A stretch of DNA of 7,365 bases from Nitrococcus sp. (lineage in GTDB: Bacteria > Pseudomonadota > Gammaproteobacteria > Nitrococcales > Nitrococcaceae): positions 1 to 7,365 of the forward strand of contig JAKDMK010000111.1 in NCBI GenBank assembly GCA_030452365.1, in the 5' to 3' direction. A program made the position numbers and the translations under genes. Shown here one piece after another: positions 1 through 6,885 of the stretch (within the stretch, counting starts at the first letter, position 1; every line of letters starts with the position of its first letter). The notes beneath the pieces were generated by a model, which made no database searches, was not told the origin of the DNA, and saw nothing but the letters and a program-made list of their open reading frames with translations.

Positions 1-266
1 GCCGAAATATAGGGCATGACGCCGAGTGCAAATACGCTCAGTCGCTGCAGCGCGCCACCGGAGAACATGTTGAACATGTCCAAAATGGTGCCTTGCTGGC
101 GCTCGAACATAGCGGCGAGCGCGGCTTGGTCGATACCGGGAATGGTCAGATGGGTTCCAAACCGATACACAATCAATGCGATTAGCACAAAGACCAGTCT
201 TTGCCGCACCTCGGTCAGGCGGCCAAATCCTGCCAATGAGTTTAGGTTTGCTGTTGCTCTAGCCAA
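1..266 (-). CDS. secY: Preprotein translocase channel subunit SecY, N-terminal part
   Basis: The gene runs off the left edge; the visible 88 codons encode the SecY N-terminus. SecY is the inner-membrane pore through which SecA- or ribosome-driven proteins cross, working with SecE and SecG. Seen here are a first membrane segment at about residues 22-37 ([16 protein letters not shown]), a periplasmic IPGID motif near 42-46, and the plug region [24 protein letters not shown] at 65-88, which is very typical of the family. The start is inferred: no ATG or well-placed GTG fits, but a TTG at 266-264 lies 5 nt after a GAGGG Shine-Dalgarno sequence and gives [19 protein letters not shown], a usual SecY length before the first helix. 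This start overlaps the rplO stop by 8 nt, suggesting translational coupling. Alternatives are a GTG at 287-285 or a TTG at 236-234. Threonine 41 stands where many SecY proteins have proline (IPIPG). Confidence 0.95.
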   Translation of the reverse strand, partial: MARATANLNSLAGFGRLTEVRQRLVFVLIALIVYRFGTHLTIPGIDQAALAAMFERQQGTILDMFNMFSGGALQRLSVFALGVMPYIS

Positions 267-705
267 GCTGACCCTCGACCTTGCCACCTGCCTTTTCGAT
301 CGCCGCGCGTGCGCCTTTGGTCACAGCGACCCCGCGCACGGTGAAGGCCTGCGCCACCTCCCCGGTAGCGATAATCTTGACCCGGCGAGCTTGCTGCGGC
401 ACCACATTCGCTGCCTTCAGCGCTGCCAAGTCAACTACCGTATCCGTGGCAAGGTATTTCAGCTCGGAAAGCCGGACCTCGGCACCAAAAGGCCCTTTAC
501 GCGATCGGAAACCGACCTTGGGCACGCGCCGTTGCAGTGGCATCTGCCCGCCTTCGAAACCGACCTTGTGAAAACCACCGGAGCGTGAACGCTGCCCCTT
601 GTGCCCTCGTCCGGCGGTCTTGCCATTACCCGACCCCGTTCCGCGACCGACCCGGTAACGTTCTGGCCGACTGCCTTTTGCGGGCTTGATCGTATTCAGC
701 CGCAT
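259..705 (-). CDS. rplO: 50S ribosomal protein L15
   Basis: L15 is a late-assembly protein of the large subunit that binds 23S rRNA with a long basic N-terminal extension. The 148-residue product is close to the 144 residues of E. coli L15. The N-terminus [20 protein letters not shown] is followed by the glycine- and basic-rich stretch at residues 21-38 ([18 protein letters not shown]), then [24 protein letters not shown] at 43-66. The C-terminal half is the globular domain ending in [11 protein letters not shown]. The ATG at 705 is preceded within rpmD by a strong GGAGG site, and only 2 nt separate it from the rpmD stop. Its TAG stop overlaps the start proposed for secY. Confidence 0.98.
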   Translation of the reverse strand: MRLNTIKPAKGSRPERYRVGRGTGSGNGKTAGRGHKGQRSRSGGFHKVGFEGGQMPLQRRVPKVGFRSRKGPFGAEVRLSELKYLATDTVVDLAALKAANVVPQQARRVKIIATGEVAQAFTVRGVAVTKGARAAIEKAGGKVEGQLG

Positions 706-707
706 TG

Positions 708-896
708 TCAGGCGTCCTCCACCTTGAGCAAATAAGAAACCTTACGGATCATGCCTCGGTTCTGTGGGCTATCATTGACCGCTACGCTCTGGTGAATTCT
801 GCGCAGGCCCAGCCCTGCCACGCACGCTTTATGCCGGCTCCGTCGACCATTGAGACTACGGACCAAAGTCACCTTGAGCTGTTTGTTCTGTGCCAT
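708..896 (-). CDS. rpmD: 50S ribosomal protein L30
   Basis: L30 is a small protein on the surface of the large subunit. The 62-residue product shows the family core: [27 protein letters not shown] at about residues 8-34, then [16 protein letters not shown] at 47-61. E. coli L30 has 59 residues. I chose the ATG at 896-894 (MAQNKQ), because extending to the TTG at 902 would overlap the rpsE stop and adds nothing conserved. The gap to the rpsE stop is 2 nt and the Shine-Dalgarno sequence is weak, so translation probably depends on ribosomes finishing rpsE. rpmD is absent from some bacterial lineages, so its presence is mildly informative about ancestry. Confidence 0.96.
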   Translation of the reverse strand: MAQNKQLKVTLVRSLNGRRSRHKACVAGLGLRRIHQSVAVNDSPQNRGMIRKVSYLLKVEDA

Positions 897-898
897 GT

Positions 899-1399
899 TC
901 AACCTAGAATCTCTTCAGCACGCTTTGCGCGCTTGGCGGCGACATACTCAAGCCCCGCGCTCTGCGCTAAGGCTTTAATCGTGGCCCGCACGACGTTGAC
1001 TGGATTGCGCGAACCAATAGTCTTTGCCAGTACATCCTGCACGCCAACGACCTCAAACACGGCACGCATCGCGCCGCCGGCGATAATTCCCGTACCCTCG
1101 GATGCCGGCTGCATGAAAACCTTGCTAGCCCCATGGTTAGCGATCACCGCGTATTGCAATGTCGCACCGTTGAGGTGCGCCTTGCACATGCTCTTGCGGG
1201 CTTTCTCCATCGCCTTTTGGATAGCGGACGGCACCTCACGCGCTTTACCGTAGCCAAAACCCACCGACCCCTGACCGTCGCCCACCACCGTCAACGCGGT
1301 GAATCCGAATTGGCGGCCACCTTTGACGACTTTAGCCACACGGTTAATCGAAATCAGCTTCTCCCGCAAGCCCTCGCCACCAACCTCGTTCATCGCCAT
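899..1399 (-). CDS. rpsE: 30S ribosomal protein S5
   Basis: S5 sits near the mRNA entry channel and the decoding region and affects translational accuracy. The 166-residue length matches the family. The N-terminal double-stranded-RNA-binding-like domain contains [22 protein letters not shown] at 21-42, which includes the loop where spectinomycin-resistance changes occur in E. coli; no obviously altered residue is seen there. It continues with [22 protein letters not shown] at 48-69. The C-terminal domain holds [23 protein letters not shown] and [15 protein letters not shown] and ends in EEILG. The ATG at 1399 follows a GAGAGGCGAG purine-rich site; a second in-frame ATG lies two codons later. 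The 86-nt leader upstream, with a hairpin, is unusually long for this junction. Confidence 0.98.
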   Translation of the reverse strand: MAMNEVGGEGLREKLISINRVAKVVKGGRQFGFTALTVVGDGQGSVGFGYGKAREVPSAIQKAMEKARKSMCKAHLNGATLQYAVIANHGASKVFMQPASEGTGIIAGGAMRAVFEVVGVQDVLAKTIGSRNPVNVVRATIKALAQSAGLEYVAAKRAKRAEEILG

Positions 1400-1485
1400 G
1401 CTTCTCGCCTCTCTCAGCGGGGTTGCGAGAAACGCAACCTCTACACGCGGCCGACCACTGGCCGGCGCTCGTTTTCAATGCGGTC
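1400..1485 (-). other. Extended rplR–rpsE spacer with a perfect hairpin
   Basis: This 86-nt spacer contains a perfect 7-bp inverted repeat, GGTTGCG / CGCAACC, at 1421-1427 and 1433-1439 with a 5-nt loop. In the mRNA it would sit just upstream of the purine-rich ribosome binding site of rpsE. A second, weaker inverted repeat (CGGCC / GGCCG) lies toward the rplR side. There is no T tract after the 7-bp stem on the coding strand, so an intrinsic terminator is unlikely. A role in rpsE translation control or mRNA processing is only inference. Confidence 0.6.
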
Positions 1486-1839
1486 TCAGAACTTCAAACC
1501 TGCCTCGCGGGCCGCCTCAGCGAGTGCCTTGACGCGGCCGTGAAACTTGAATCCGGAACGGTCGAACGCAACTGTATCCACGCCAGCAGATCGCGCACGC
1601 TCGGCAATTATGCGGCCCACCACCTTGGCGGCTTCGATATTCCCGCCGCCGCGCAATAACCCGCTGATCTCCTTCTCCACAGTGGAAGCTGCCGCCAGCG
1701 TTCGATCCGCGGCGGGGCCAATAATCTGCGCATAGGTATGCCGCGGCGTGCGATGCACGCACAGCCGATAAGCACCGAGATCCCGAATCTTGACGCGAGC
1801 CCTGCGGGCGCGTCTTTGCCGTGCAACCTTCTTGTCCAT
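1486..1839 (-). CDS. rplR: 50S ribosomal protein L18
   Basis: L18 binds 5S rRNA with L5 and L25 and helps dock it in the central protuberance of the large subunit. The product has 117 residues, the same as E. coli L18. The N-terminus is a highly basic arm ([17 protein letters not shown], about 3-19). The conserved core follows: [17 protein letters not shown] at 24-40, [36 protein letters not shown] at 80-115. The ATG at 1839 starts 5 nt after the rplF stop, and its TAGGTGG ribosome binding site overlaps that stop, which suggests coupling to rplF. Confidence 0.98.
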   Translation of the reverse strand: MDKKVARQRRARRARVKIRDLGAYRLCVHRTPRHTYAQIIGPAADRTLAAASTVEKEISGLLRGGGNIEAAKVVGRIIAERARSAGVDTVAFDRSGFKFHGRVKALAEAAREAGLKF

Positions 1840-1844
1840 ACCAC

Positions 1845-2378
1845 CTACTTCTTCTTCGCTTCCTTCAACACAACCGGTTCGTCGACGTATCGTACGCCCT
1901 TGCCCTTATATGGCTCCAGGGGGCGCAGACGACGTATATTCGCGGCCACCTGGCCAACCTGCTGCTTGTCGGTCCCCTTGATCTGAATCTCGGTCTGGCT
2001 TGGCGTCTCGATCGACACGCCCTGCGGCACCGGGTAGTCCACCGGAAAAGAAAAGCCAAGCGTTAGATTGAGATTACTGCCTTGCGCCTGCGCTCTGTAG
2101 CCCACGCCCACTAGCTGGAGCTTGCGCTCGAACCCCTGGCTGACCCCGGTTACCATGTTCTGGAGCAAGGCGCGGGTGGTACCAGCCAACGCCCAGGCAT
2201 CCTTGCGATCCTTATTCGGAGTAAGATGTAGCTGGCTGTTCTCCTGCCTGACATCCACCCAGCGGTGAACCTGACGCTCCAGCTCGCCGTTGGGACCCTT
2301 GACTCTGATCATCTGACCCTCAAGCGTGATATTCACGCCAACCGGGATCGCTATGGGATTCTTGGCGACTCGGGACAT
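1845..2378 (-). CDS. rplF: 50S ribosomal protein L6
   Basis: L6 binds helix 97 of 23S rRNA near the sarcin-ricin loop and the factor-binding site. It has 177 residues, the same length as in E. coli, with the two repeated L6 domains expected of the family. The N-terminus is [15 protein letters not shown]; the middle carries [32 protein letters not shown] at 66-97; the family signature [12 protein letters not shown] is at 153-164, and the end is a lysine tail. The start ATG at 2378 is 25 nt from the rpsH stop. Its upstream purine stretch (CGAGA) is weak. Confidence 0.98.
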   Translation of the reverse strand: MSRVAKNPIAIPVGVNITLEGQMIRVKGPNGELERQVHRWVDVRQENSQLHLTPNKDRKDAWALAGTTRALLQNMVTGVSQGFERKLQLVGVGYRAQAQGSNLNLTLGFSFPVDYPVPQGVSIETPSQTEIQIKGTDKQQVGQVAANIRRLRPLEPYKGKGVRYVDEPVVLKEAKKK

Positions 2379-2403
2379 GGCAATTGGATCTCGTGGTTGA
2401 AGC

Positions 2404-2799
2404 CTAAAATACTACGCACAACACTTCACCGCCCTGCCCCGCTGCACGTGCCGCACGATCCGTCATGACGCCCTGCGAGGTCGAGATAATGGCCGTGCCA
2501 AGCCCACCTCGCACGCTCGGCAGTGTTCGTTTGCCTTCGAACCGCCTGAGACCCGGCCGACTGACGCGCCGTAGCTCTTCGATCACTGGCCGCCCCTGGT
2601 AGTACCGTAGACGAATAGCTAAAGTCGGTCTTTTTTCATCGCCTGCGACCCGGAAGTCCTCGATATAGCCCTCTTCCTTGAGCACGCGACAAATGGACGC
2701 CTTGACCTTAGAGGCCGGCATGCTGACCTCAGCCTTTTCAGCCGCTTGGCCATTACGAATCCGTGTCAACATATCCGCGATAGGGTCGCTCATGCTCAT
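2404..2799 (-). CDS. rpsH: 30S ribosomal protein S8
   Basis: S8 is a primary 16S rRNA binding protein of the central domain. In E. coli it also represses spc operon translation by binding its own mRNA near rplE. The 131 residues compare with 130 in E. coli. Seen here are [20 protein letters not shown] at 1-20, RRVSRPGLR at 77-85, and the rRNA-binding C-terminal motif [20 protein letters not shown] at 106-125. The ATG at 2799 gives the same MSM start as E. coli and has an AGGTGA site upstream; an ATG two codons later is possible. The ribosome binding site lies between this gene and the insertion-like block at 2820-2956, so it has not been disrupted. Confidence 0.98.
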   Translation of the reverse strand: MSMSDPIADMLTRIRNGQAAEKAEVSMPASKVKASICRVLKEEGYIEDFRVAGDEKRPTLAIRLRYYQGRPVIEELRRVSRPGLRRFEGKRTLPSVRGGLGTAIISTSQGVMTDRAARAAGQGGEVLCVVF

Positions 2800-2819
2800 G
2801 CTGTCGTCACCTGACTACC

Positions 2820-2956
2820 TAGGGCCTGTTCACATTCACCCGCGACGCCGCGCCGGCGGCTATTTTTTTCGCAAGTCAAGGCATCGCGAGCGCAGCGTAG
2901 CCCGGCTACGTAACCGAGCGACAACGCAGGATTGCGGAACAATAGCCCCGGCCCTA
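2820..2956. mobile_element. Probable MITE/REP-like palindromic insertion between rpsN and rpsH
   Basis: The rpsN–rpsH junction is 154 nt, most of it a palindrome-rich block. TAGGGCC at 2820-2826 is repeated inverted as GGCCCTA at 2950-2956, consistent with a 133-bp element (2822-2954) ending in GGGCC and flanked by TA duplications. Inside, GGCTATT (2858-2864) pairs with AATAGCC (2941-2947), CGCAA (2870-2874) pairs with TTGCG (2932-2936), and at the centre CGTAGC (2896-2901) pairs with GCTACG (2905-2910). Removing the block with one TA leaves the rpsN stop followed by 19 nt to rpsH, an ordinary junction. The right end supplies the G of the rpsN TAG stop, but the restored sequence would too. 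No transposase frame is present, so it would be non-autonomous. TA targets are known for Tc1/mariner-type and some IS5-group elements. Family assignment is inference. Confidence 0.65.
2846..2869 (+). terminator. GC hairpin plus T7 tract on the strand opposite the operon
   Basis: On the plus strand CGCCG (2846-2850), a 3-nt loop and CGGCG (2854-2858) are followed after GCTA by seven T (2863-2869). The form resembles a short intrinsic terminator, but it faces against the operon's transcription. It lies within the insertion-like block and may belong to that element's architecture, or could stop antisense transcripts. The stem is only 5 bp, so function is uncertain. Confidence 0.35.
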
Positions 2957-3259
2957 CCAGCTTGCCTTGACCAGTCCGGGTATTTCGCCGGCCATCGCCG
3001 CCTCACGTAGCTTATTACGCGCCAAGCCGAATTTGCGGTAATAGCCTCGCGGCCGGCCGGTAATGTTGCAGCGATTACGCAAGCGCACCGGGCTCGCGTT
3101 ACGTGGCATATCCTGAAGCTTGCGCTGCGCCGTCTGTCGATCCTCGACTGCGCTGCCGGGATTTCTGATAATTTCCTTGAGCGCCCGGCGCTTGTTGGCC
3201 AACTTGCGGCAAAGCTGTTCGCGCTTACGCTCACGCTCAATTAAAGAAACCTTTGCCAT
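2954..3259 (-). CDS. rpsN: 30S ribosomal protein S14 (zinc-free type)
   Basis: S14 is in the head of the small subunit near S3, S10 and S19 and is needed late in assembly. The 101-residue length equals that of E. coli S14. This is the C-minus form: only two cysteines (17 and 64) are present and there is no CxxC pair for zinc. The conserved C-terminal region [21 protein letters not shown] is at 61-81, and the protein ends GLVKASW as in enterobacteria. The start at 3259 is preceded by GAGGAC and lies 11 nt from the rplE stop. The stop codon TAG coincides with the edge of the insertion-like block, whose terminal base completes it; the reading frame is intact. Confidence 0.98.
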   Translation of the reverse strand: MAKVSLIERERKREQLCRKLANKRRALKEIIRNPGSAVEDRQTAQRKLQDMPRNASPVRLRNRCNITGRPRGYYRKFGLARNKLREAAMAGEIPGLVKASW

Positions 3260-3270
3260 AATCGAGTCCT

Positions 3271-3810
3271 CTAACGGCGAAACGGGAAATTGAAGCCATC
3301 AAACAGGCCGCGCGCTTCGTCGTCGGTTTTCGCCGTGGTGGTAAAGGCAATGTCCATACCCCGAGTCGCGTCTATCCGGTCATATTCAACCTCAGGGAAG
3401 ATAATCTGCTCGCGCACCCCGAGGCTATAGTTGCCACGGCCGTCGAAGGCTCGTGGCGAGAAACCGCGAAAATCGCGGATTCGCGGGGCGGCGACATTGA
3501 TAAAGCGATCGAGGAACTCATACATTCGCTCGCGCCGCAACGTGACCTTCAAGCCGATCGGCCACCCCTCACGAATTTTGAAACCCGCAACCGATTTGCG
3601 CGCATGAGTAATCACCGGCTTCTGCCCTACGATAAGCGCGAGTTCCTTCTCCGCGAATTCAAGCACCTTCTTGTCGCGAACCGCCTCGCCCACGCCCATA
3701 TTGATAGTGATCTTGATCAGACGCGGCACCGCCATAATGTTGTCATAGGCGAACCGTTCCATGAGCGACGGCGTAATCTCGGTCCGGTAGAGCTCTCGCA
3801 GCCTCGCCAT
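3271..3810 (-). CDS. rplE: 50S ribosomal protein L5
   Basis: L5 binds 5S rRNA in the central protuberance and contacts the P-site tRNA and S13. It has 179 residues, as in E. coli. The signature [13 protein letters not shown] lies at 31-43, followed by [22 protein letters not shown] at 61-82. The C-terminal region shows [30 protein letters not shown] and the ending DGFNFPFRR. The start at 3810 is 9 nt after rplX, and its TAAGGT ribosome binding site overlaps the rplX stop. In E. coli the S8 operator covers this junction; I could not recognise an equivalent fold here by eye. Confidence 0.98.
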   Translation of the reverse strand: MARLRELYRTEITPSLMERFAYDNIMAVPRLIKITINMGVGEAVRDKKVLEFAEKELALIVGQKPVITHARKSVAGFKIREGWPIGLKVTLRRERMYEFLDRFINVAAPRIRDFRGFSPRAFDGRGNYSLGVREQIIFPEVEYDRIDATRGMDIAFTTTAKTDDEARGLFDGFNFPFRR

Positions 3811-3819
3811 CTGGGTACC

Positions 3820-4140
3820 TTACAGTTCAACAATTTCGTCGGTCGACTTGAAGTAACGAACCTTACGTCCGTCCTCCAAGGTGCGGACCCCAACGCGATC
3901 GGCCTTGCCGGTATCGGGGTTATACAACGCCACATTGGACATATGCAGAGGCTTCTCCAGTTCGACAATGCCGCTCGCGCTACCGGTGCTCGGATTTCCC
4001 TTCTGGTGTTTCTTCACCTTGTTGACGTTGGCGACCACTACCTTGTTCGCCTTCGGCAGAACCCGCAAAACCGTACCGCGCCGGCCTTTGTCCTTGCCGG
4101 CAATCACAATGACTTCATCATTTCGCCTAATGCGTTTCAT
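3820..4140 (-). CDS. rplX: 50S ribosomal protein L24
   Basis: L24 initiates assembly of the large subunit by binding the 5' end of 23S rRNA and lies near the exit of the peptide tunnel. It has 106 residues, against 104 in E. coli. The KOW motif is at about residues 7-33 ([27 protein letters not shown]), followed by [12 protein letters not shown] and the C-terminal [26 protein letters not shown]. The ATG at 4140 has an AGGT site 8-9 nt upstream. Its upstream spacer to rplN is 126 nt, much longer than usual. Confidence 0.98.
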   Translation of the reverse strand: MKRIRRNDEVIVIAGKDKGRRGTVLRVLPKANKVVVANVNKVKKHQKGNPSTGSASGIVELEKPLHMSNVALYNPDTGKADRVGVRTLEDGRKVRYFKSTDEIVEL

Positions 4141-4266
4141 CCGTTTGACCTGCGTGTGTGCAGTGCGCGTTATGCCGTTGTCCTGCCCGAATCCAGACTG
4201 TGCCCAGTATCCAGCGCCCCTAACCCGGTTGGCCTATTTGCCAACCACCAGCGCCCAACGGGGTTG
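4141..4266. other. Extended rplN–rplX spacer with hairpin and short repeats
   Basis: The spacer is 126 nt, where about 10 nt is normal in E. coli. It holds a perfect 7-bp inverted repeat, GGTTGGC (4227-4233) and GCCAACC (4240-4246), with a 6-nt loop, close after the rplN stop in the direction of transcription. The sequence CCAGCGCCC occurs twice in direct orientation (4211-4219 and 4248-4256), one copy on each side of the hairpin. No T tract follows the stem on the coding strand. I see no convincing sigma-70 promoter: a TTGGCA on the minus strand has no TATAAT-like hexamer at the right distance. The origin could be a dispersed repeat or relaxed spacer growth. Confidence 0.55.
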
Positions 4267-4635
4267 TCACAGCACCTCCGGAGCCAGGGAAATGATGCGC
4301 ATGAAGCGCTCGCTGCGCAGCTCTCGAGTCACTGGGCCGAACACGCGCGTTGCGATCGGCTGTAACTGATTGTTTAGTAGGACGGCGGCATTGCTATCGA
4401 ACCGAATCACCGAGCCATCCGGGCGGCGCACGCCATGCCGGGTACGCACGACGACGGCGTTGTATATCTCCCCCTTCTTCACGCGCCCACGCGGAATCGC
4501 ATCCTTGACGCTGACCTTGATGATGTCACCAATGTGGGCATAGCGTCGGCGTGACCCGCCCAACACCTTTATACACTGAAGTCGCCGAGCGCCGCTGTTA
4601 TCGGCCGCGGTCAGCGTTGTCTGCATTTGAATCAT
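4267..4635 (-). CDS. rplN: 50S ribosomal protein L14
   Basis: L14 lies at the subunit interface, forms an intersubunit bridge with 16S rRNA and is the docking site for the silencing factor RsfS in other bacteria. The 122 residues compare with 123 in E. coli. It begins [33 protein letters not shown] and continues [21 protein letters not shown] at 36-56, [28 protein letters not shown] at 62-89 and [23 protein letters not shown] at the end. The start ATG at 4635 follows an AGGT site. The gap to rpsQ is 56 nt and shows nothing I can identify. Confidence 0.98.
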   Translation of the reverse strand: MIQMQTTLTAADNSGARRLQCIKVLGGSRRRYAHIGDIIKVSVKDAIPRGRVKKGEIYNAVVVRTRHGVRRPDGSVIRFDSNAAVLLNNQLQPIATRVFGPVTRELRSERFMRIISLAPEVL

Positions 4636-4691
4636 GGTGACCTACTTGCTTCCAAGGCTTGATCAATCGACCAGCGACTACCCGAGCAGGC

Positions 4692-4955
4692 TCACCCGCC
4701 GGCCTGATCGAGGACTTTCACCAGCCTCCAGGACTTGATCTTCGACAGCGGACGACATTCCTCAACCGCCACCCAATCACCGAGCTGGCAGCGGTTGTCC
4801 TCATCGTGCGCATGCAGCTTCGTAGTACGGCGAACATATTTCCCGTACAAGGGATGGCGCACGAGACGCTCGACCGCAATCGTGACTGTTTTATCCATTC
4901 GGTTGCTTATCACTCGGCCGTTCACCGTCCGTTTGACCGTCTTGTGCTCCGTCAT
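4692..4955 (-). CDS. rpsQ: 30S ribosomal protein S17
   Basis: S17 is a primary 16S rRNA binder of the OB-fold type that acts early in assembly of the 5' domain. The 87-residue product is slightly longer than the 84 residues of E. coli S17. It has [42 protein letters not shown] at 13-54 and the family signature [24 protein letters not shown] at 59-82. The start ATG overlaps the rpmC stop in an ATGA arrangement. The upstream Shine-Dalgarno sequence is weak, so translation is likely coupled to rpmC. Confidence 0.98.
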   Translation of the reverse strand: MTEHKTVKRTVNGRVISNRMDKTVTIAVERLVRHPLYGKYVRRTTKLHAHDEDNRCQLGDWVAVEECRPLSKIKSWRLVKVLDQAGG

Positions 4956-5155
4956 GGCGTATCGCTGAGCCTCGCATTTTCATTCTGCACGGTCTTGATT
5001 CGCGCAATGTCGCGGCGAACCCTCTTCAGCTGATCAGCTCGGGCAAGCCGACCGTTGGCCTGCTGCATACGCAAATTGAACTGCTCCTTGCGGCGCTCGA
5101 ACAGCTCCTTTTGCAGCTCGACAACGGATTTTCCACGCAGTTCGCTCGCTTTCAT
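4952..5155 (-). CDS. rpmC: 50S ribosomal protein L29
   Basis: L29 is a small helical hairpin protein at the rim of the nascent peptide exit, beside L23, where trigger factor and SRP dock. The 67-residue product compares with 63 in E. coli. [38 protein letters not shown] covers the first helix and turn, and [18 protein letters not shown] the second. It overlaps the rplP stop by an ATGA at its start and overlaps rpsQ the same way at its end, so the three genes are translationally linked. Confidence 0.98.
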   Translation of the reverse strand: MKASELRGKSVVELQKELFERRKEQFNLRMQQANGRLARADQLKRVRRDIARIKTVQNENARLSDTP

Positions 5156-5568
5156 CCCAGCACCGTTCGATGGACAAACGTGGTTCGAAGCGGCAATTTC
5201 GCAGCCGCGCGACGGAACGCCTCACGCGCCACATCTTCGGTCACGCCTTCGATTTCATAAAGGACGCGACCCGGCCGAATAGGGCAGGCCCAGTGATCGA
5301 CATTTCCCTTGCCCTTACCCTGGCGCACTTCGAGCGGTTTGGAGGTGATCGGTTTGTCAGGAAATATCCGAATCCAGATCTTCCCGCCACGTTTTACGTG
5401 GCGGTTGATGGCACGCCGTGCCGCCTCGATCTGGCGCGCGGTGATGGGTCCTCGGGTCAGTGCCTTGAGGCCGTATTCACCAAAGGCGACCGTATCGCCC
5501 CGCATGGCCATACCTTTGTTACGGCCTTTCTGCTGCTTGCGAAATTTGGTTCGCTTGGGCTGTAACAT
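5152..5568 (-). CDS. rplP: 50S ribosomal protein L16
   Basis: L16 helps organise the A-site tRNA region and the base of the central protuberance; it is added late in assembly. It has 138 residues (136 in E. coli). It starts [19 protein letters not shown] and contains the helix-rich [39 protein letters not shown] at 37-75 and [13 protein letters not shown] at 78-90. Arginine 82 aligns with E. coli Arg81, the residue hydroxylated by the oxygenase RoxA (YcfD); whether that enzyme exists here cannot be seen. The ATG at 5568 follows a GAGGCGAGG site, 20 nt after rpsC. Confidence 0.98.
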   Translation of the reverse strand: MLQPKRTKFRKQQKGRNKGMAMRGDTVAFGEYGLKALTRGPITARQIEAARRAINRHVKRGGKIWIRIFPDKPITSKPLEVRQGKGKGNVDHWACPIRPGRVLYEIEGVTEDVAREAFRRAAAKLPLRTTFVHRTVLG

Positions 5569-5588
5569 GGTCCTCGCCTCAGGTTGCG

Positions 5589-6260
5589 CTAGTTGCCGCG
5601 CGCCTTACGGGCCGAGCTGGGTACGCTGTCCGTGTCCAGAATCTCGCCCTTGAAAATCCATACCTTGACACCAATGACACCATACGTTGTCTTCGCGTGC
5701 GCGAGTCCGTAATCGATGTCCGCGCGCAGCGTGTGTAATGGCACCCGCCCTTCCCGATACCACTCCCTGCGCGCAATCTCGGCGCCATTGAGTCGGCCGG
5801 ACACCTGAATTCGGATACCCTGACCACCCAAGCGCATGGCATTGCCAACCGCGCGCTTCATGGCACGGCGGAACATGATACGTCGTTCGAGCTGCTGCGC
5901 CACATTCTCGGCCACCAGTTGCGCGTCGAGCTCGGGTTTGCGGATCTCCTCGATGTTCACATGCACCGGGATACCCATCATTCGTGCCAGCCGTACCCGC
6001 AGCGCCTCAATATCGGCACCCTTCTTGCCGATGACTATGCCCGGCCGGGCCGTGTAAATCGTGATCAGCGCATTCTTTGCCGGACGCTCTATCTTGATAT
6101 TGCTAATCGAAGCGTGCGCAAGCTTATCCTTAATAAAACTTCGGACTTTCAGATCCGTGTTTAGGTAATCACCAAAATTAGCGCTATCGGCATACCACAT
6201 AGAGCGCCATTGCTCCGTGATACCCAGACGGAAGCCGGTCGGATGTACCTTATGCCCCAT
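5589..6260 (-). CDS. rpsC: 30S ribosomal protein S3
   Basis: S3 forms part of the mRNA entry channel and has helicase-related residues. The 223 residues are about ten fewer than E. coli S3, the difference lying in the variable C-terminal tail. It begins [25 protein letters not shown] type II KH domain follows, with the GKKG loop at residues 78-81 ([11 protein letters not shown]). The helicase residues of E. coli (Arg131, Arg132, Lys135) are conserved at the same positions in [16 protein letters not shown]. The C-terminal domain shows [33 protein letters not shown] at 153-185 and [15 protein letters not shown]. The start is preceded by GAGGAAAT, 13 nt from the rplV stop. Confidence 0.98.
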   Translation of the reverse strand: MGHKVHPTGFRLGITEQWRSMWYADSANFGDYLNTDLKVRSFIKDKLAHASISNIKIERPAKNALITIYTARPGIVIGKKGADIEALRVRLARMMGIPVHVNIEEIRKPELDAQLVAENVAQQLERRIMFRRAMKRAVGNAMRLGGQGIRIQVSGRLNGAEIARREWYREGRVPLHTLRADIDYGLAHAKTTYGVIGVKVWIFKGEILDTDSVPSSARKARGN

Positions 6261-6273
6261 AGATTTCCTCGAT

Positions 6274-6606
6274 TCACTGCTGCGCTACGGCTACTGTGAT
6301 ATGGCTGGTTCGCTTGAGAATGCGATTAGCCCGGCCCTTGGCTCGCGGCTGCGTCCGCTTGTACATGGGCCCCGCGTCAACAAAGACCCGGGCAACGGTC
6401 AACTCGTCAACGTCCGCGCCCTCGTTATGCTCCGCATTCGCTATTGCCGATTCCAAAACCTTCTTAAGAATTCGCGCCGCCTTCTTTGAGCTAAATTCCA
6501 GAATCTTGAGTGCCTGAGCAACCGGCAACCCCCGTATTTGGTCTGCCACGAGCCGTGCCTTCTGCGGCGAGATCATGGAGTATCGCAACTTAGCCGCCGT
6601 TGCCAT
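6274..6606 (-). CDS. rplV: 50S ribosomal protein L22
   Basis: L22 lines the peptide exit tunnel with a long beta hairpin that narrows it near the macrolide site. It has 110 residues, as in E. coli. Features are [24 protein letters not shown] at 13-36, [34 protein letters not shown] at 47-80, the tunnel hairpin region [19 protein letters not shown] at 81-99, and SHITVAV at the end. No deletion of the kind linked to erythromycin resistance is seen in the hairpin. The start is 3 nt after the rpsS stop, and its AAGAGG site overlaps rpsS. Confidence 0.98.
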   Translation of the reverse strand: MATAAKLRYSMISPQKARLVADQIRGLPVAQALKILEFSSKKAARILKKVLESAIANAEHNEGADVDELTVARVFVDAGPMYKRTQPRAKGRANRILKRTSHITVAVAQQ

Positions 6607-6609
6607 GAA

Positions 6610-6885
6610 TTACCTCTTGGCTTTCCTATCGGCCGCATGGCCCCGAAACGTCCGGGTCGACGCAAACTCACCAAGCTTGTGCCCGACCATGTTCTCGTTG
6701 ATCAATACGGGAACATGCTGGCGGCCATTGTGGACCGCGATCGTTAGACCAACCATGTCCGGAACAACCATGGACCGACGCGACCAGGTCTTGATCGGCC
6801 GCTTGCTGCGACTCGTGTTCGCCGCCTCTACCTTCCTCAAAAGATGGTTGTCGACGAATGGGCCCTTCTTGATCGATCGTGGCAT
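6610..6885 (-). CDS. rpsS: 30S ribosomal protein S19
   Basis: S19 sits in the head of the small subunit with S13 and contacts the large subunit and the A-site finger. The 91 residues compare with 92 in E. coli. It begins [20 protein letters not shown], then [34 protein letters not shown] at 29-62 and [20 protein letters not shown] at 64-83. The ATG at 6885 has an AGGTGG site upstream, inside a 196-nt leader that separates it from rplB. In E. coli that gap is about 17 nt. Confidence 0.98.
   Translation of the reverse strand: MPRSIKKGPFVDNHLLRKVEAANTSRSKRPIKTWSRRSMVVPDMVGLTIAVHNGRQHVPVLINENMVGHKLGEFASTRTFRGHAADRKAKR

Noticed and set aside
705..1253. A 182-residue plus-strand open frame opposite rpmD and rpsE
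   Set aside because: Antisense to conserved genes, no family resemblance, and the start coincides by chance with the rpmD–rplO junction.
2860..3240. A 126-residue minus-strand frame overlapping rpsN and the insertion-like block
   Set aside because: It is the +1 shadow of rpsN read on into the element; the true S14 frame is intact and full length.
2954..3259. Zinc-binding (C-plus) form of S14
   Set aside because: There is no CxxC pair; the two cysteines are far apart and the length of 101 residues fits the zinc-free form.
3780..3840. Possible S8 autoregulatory site at the rplX–rplE junction, as known in E. coli
   Set aside because: I could not find a convincing stem with the required asymmetric internal loop by eye. 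Structure prediction against the known S8 site would be needed to claim it.
4141..4266. A possible internal sigma-70 promoter upstream of rplX on the minus strand
   Set aside because: A TTGGCA hexamer exists, but the nearest TATAAT-like hexamer (GATACT) is 27 nt away, too far for a normal spacer.
3604..4365. A 253-residue plus-strand open frame opposite rplE, rplX and part of rplN
   Set aside because: It lies wholly antisense to three well-conserved genes, has no recognisable domain, and its composition follows from the codon usage of the opposite strand.
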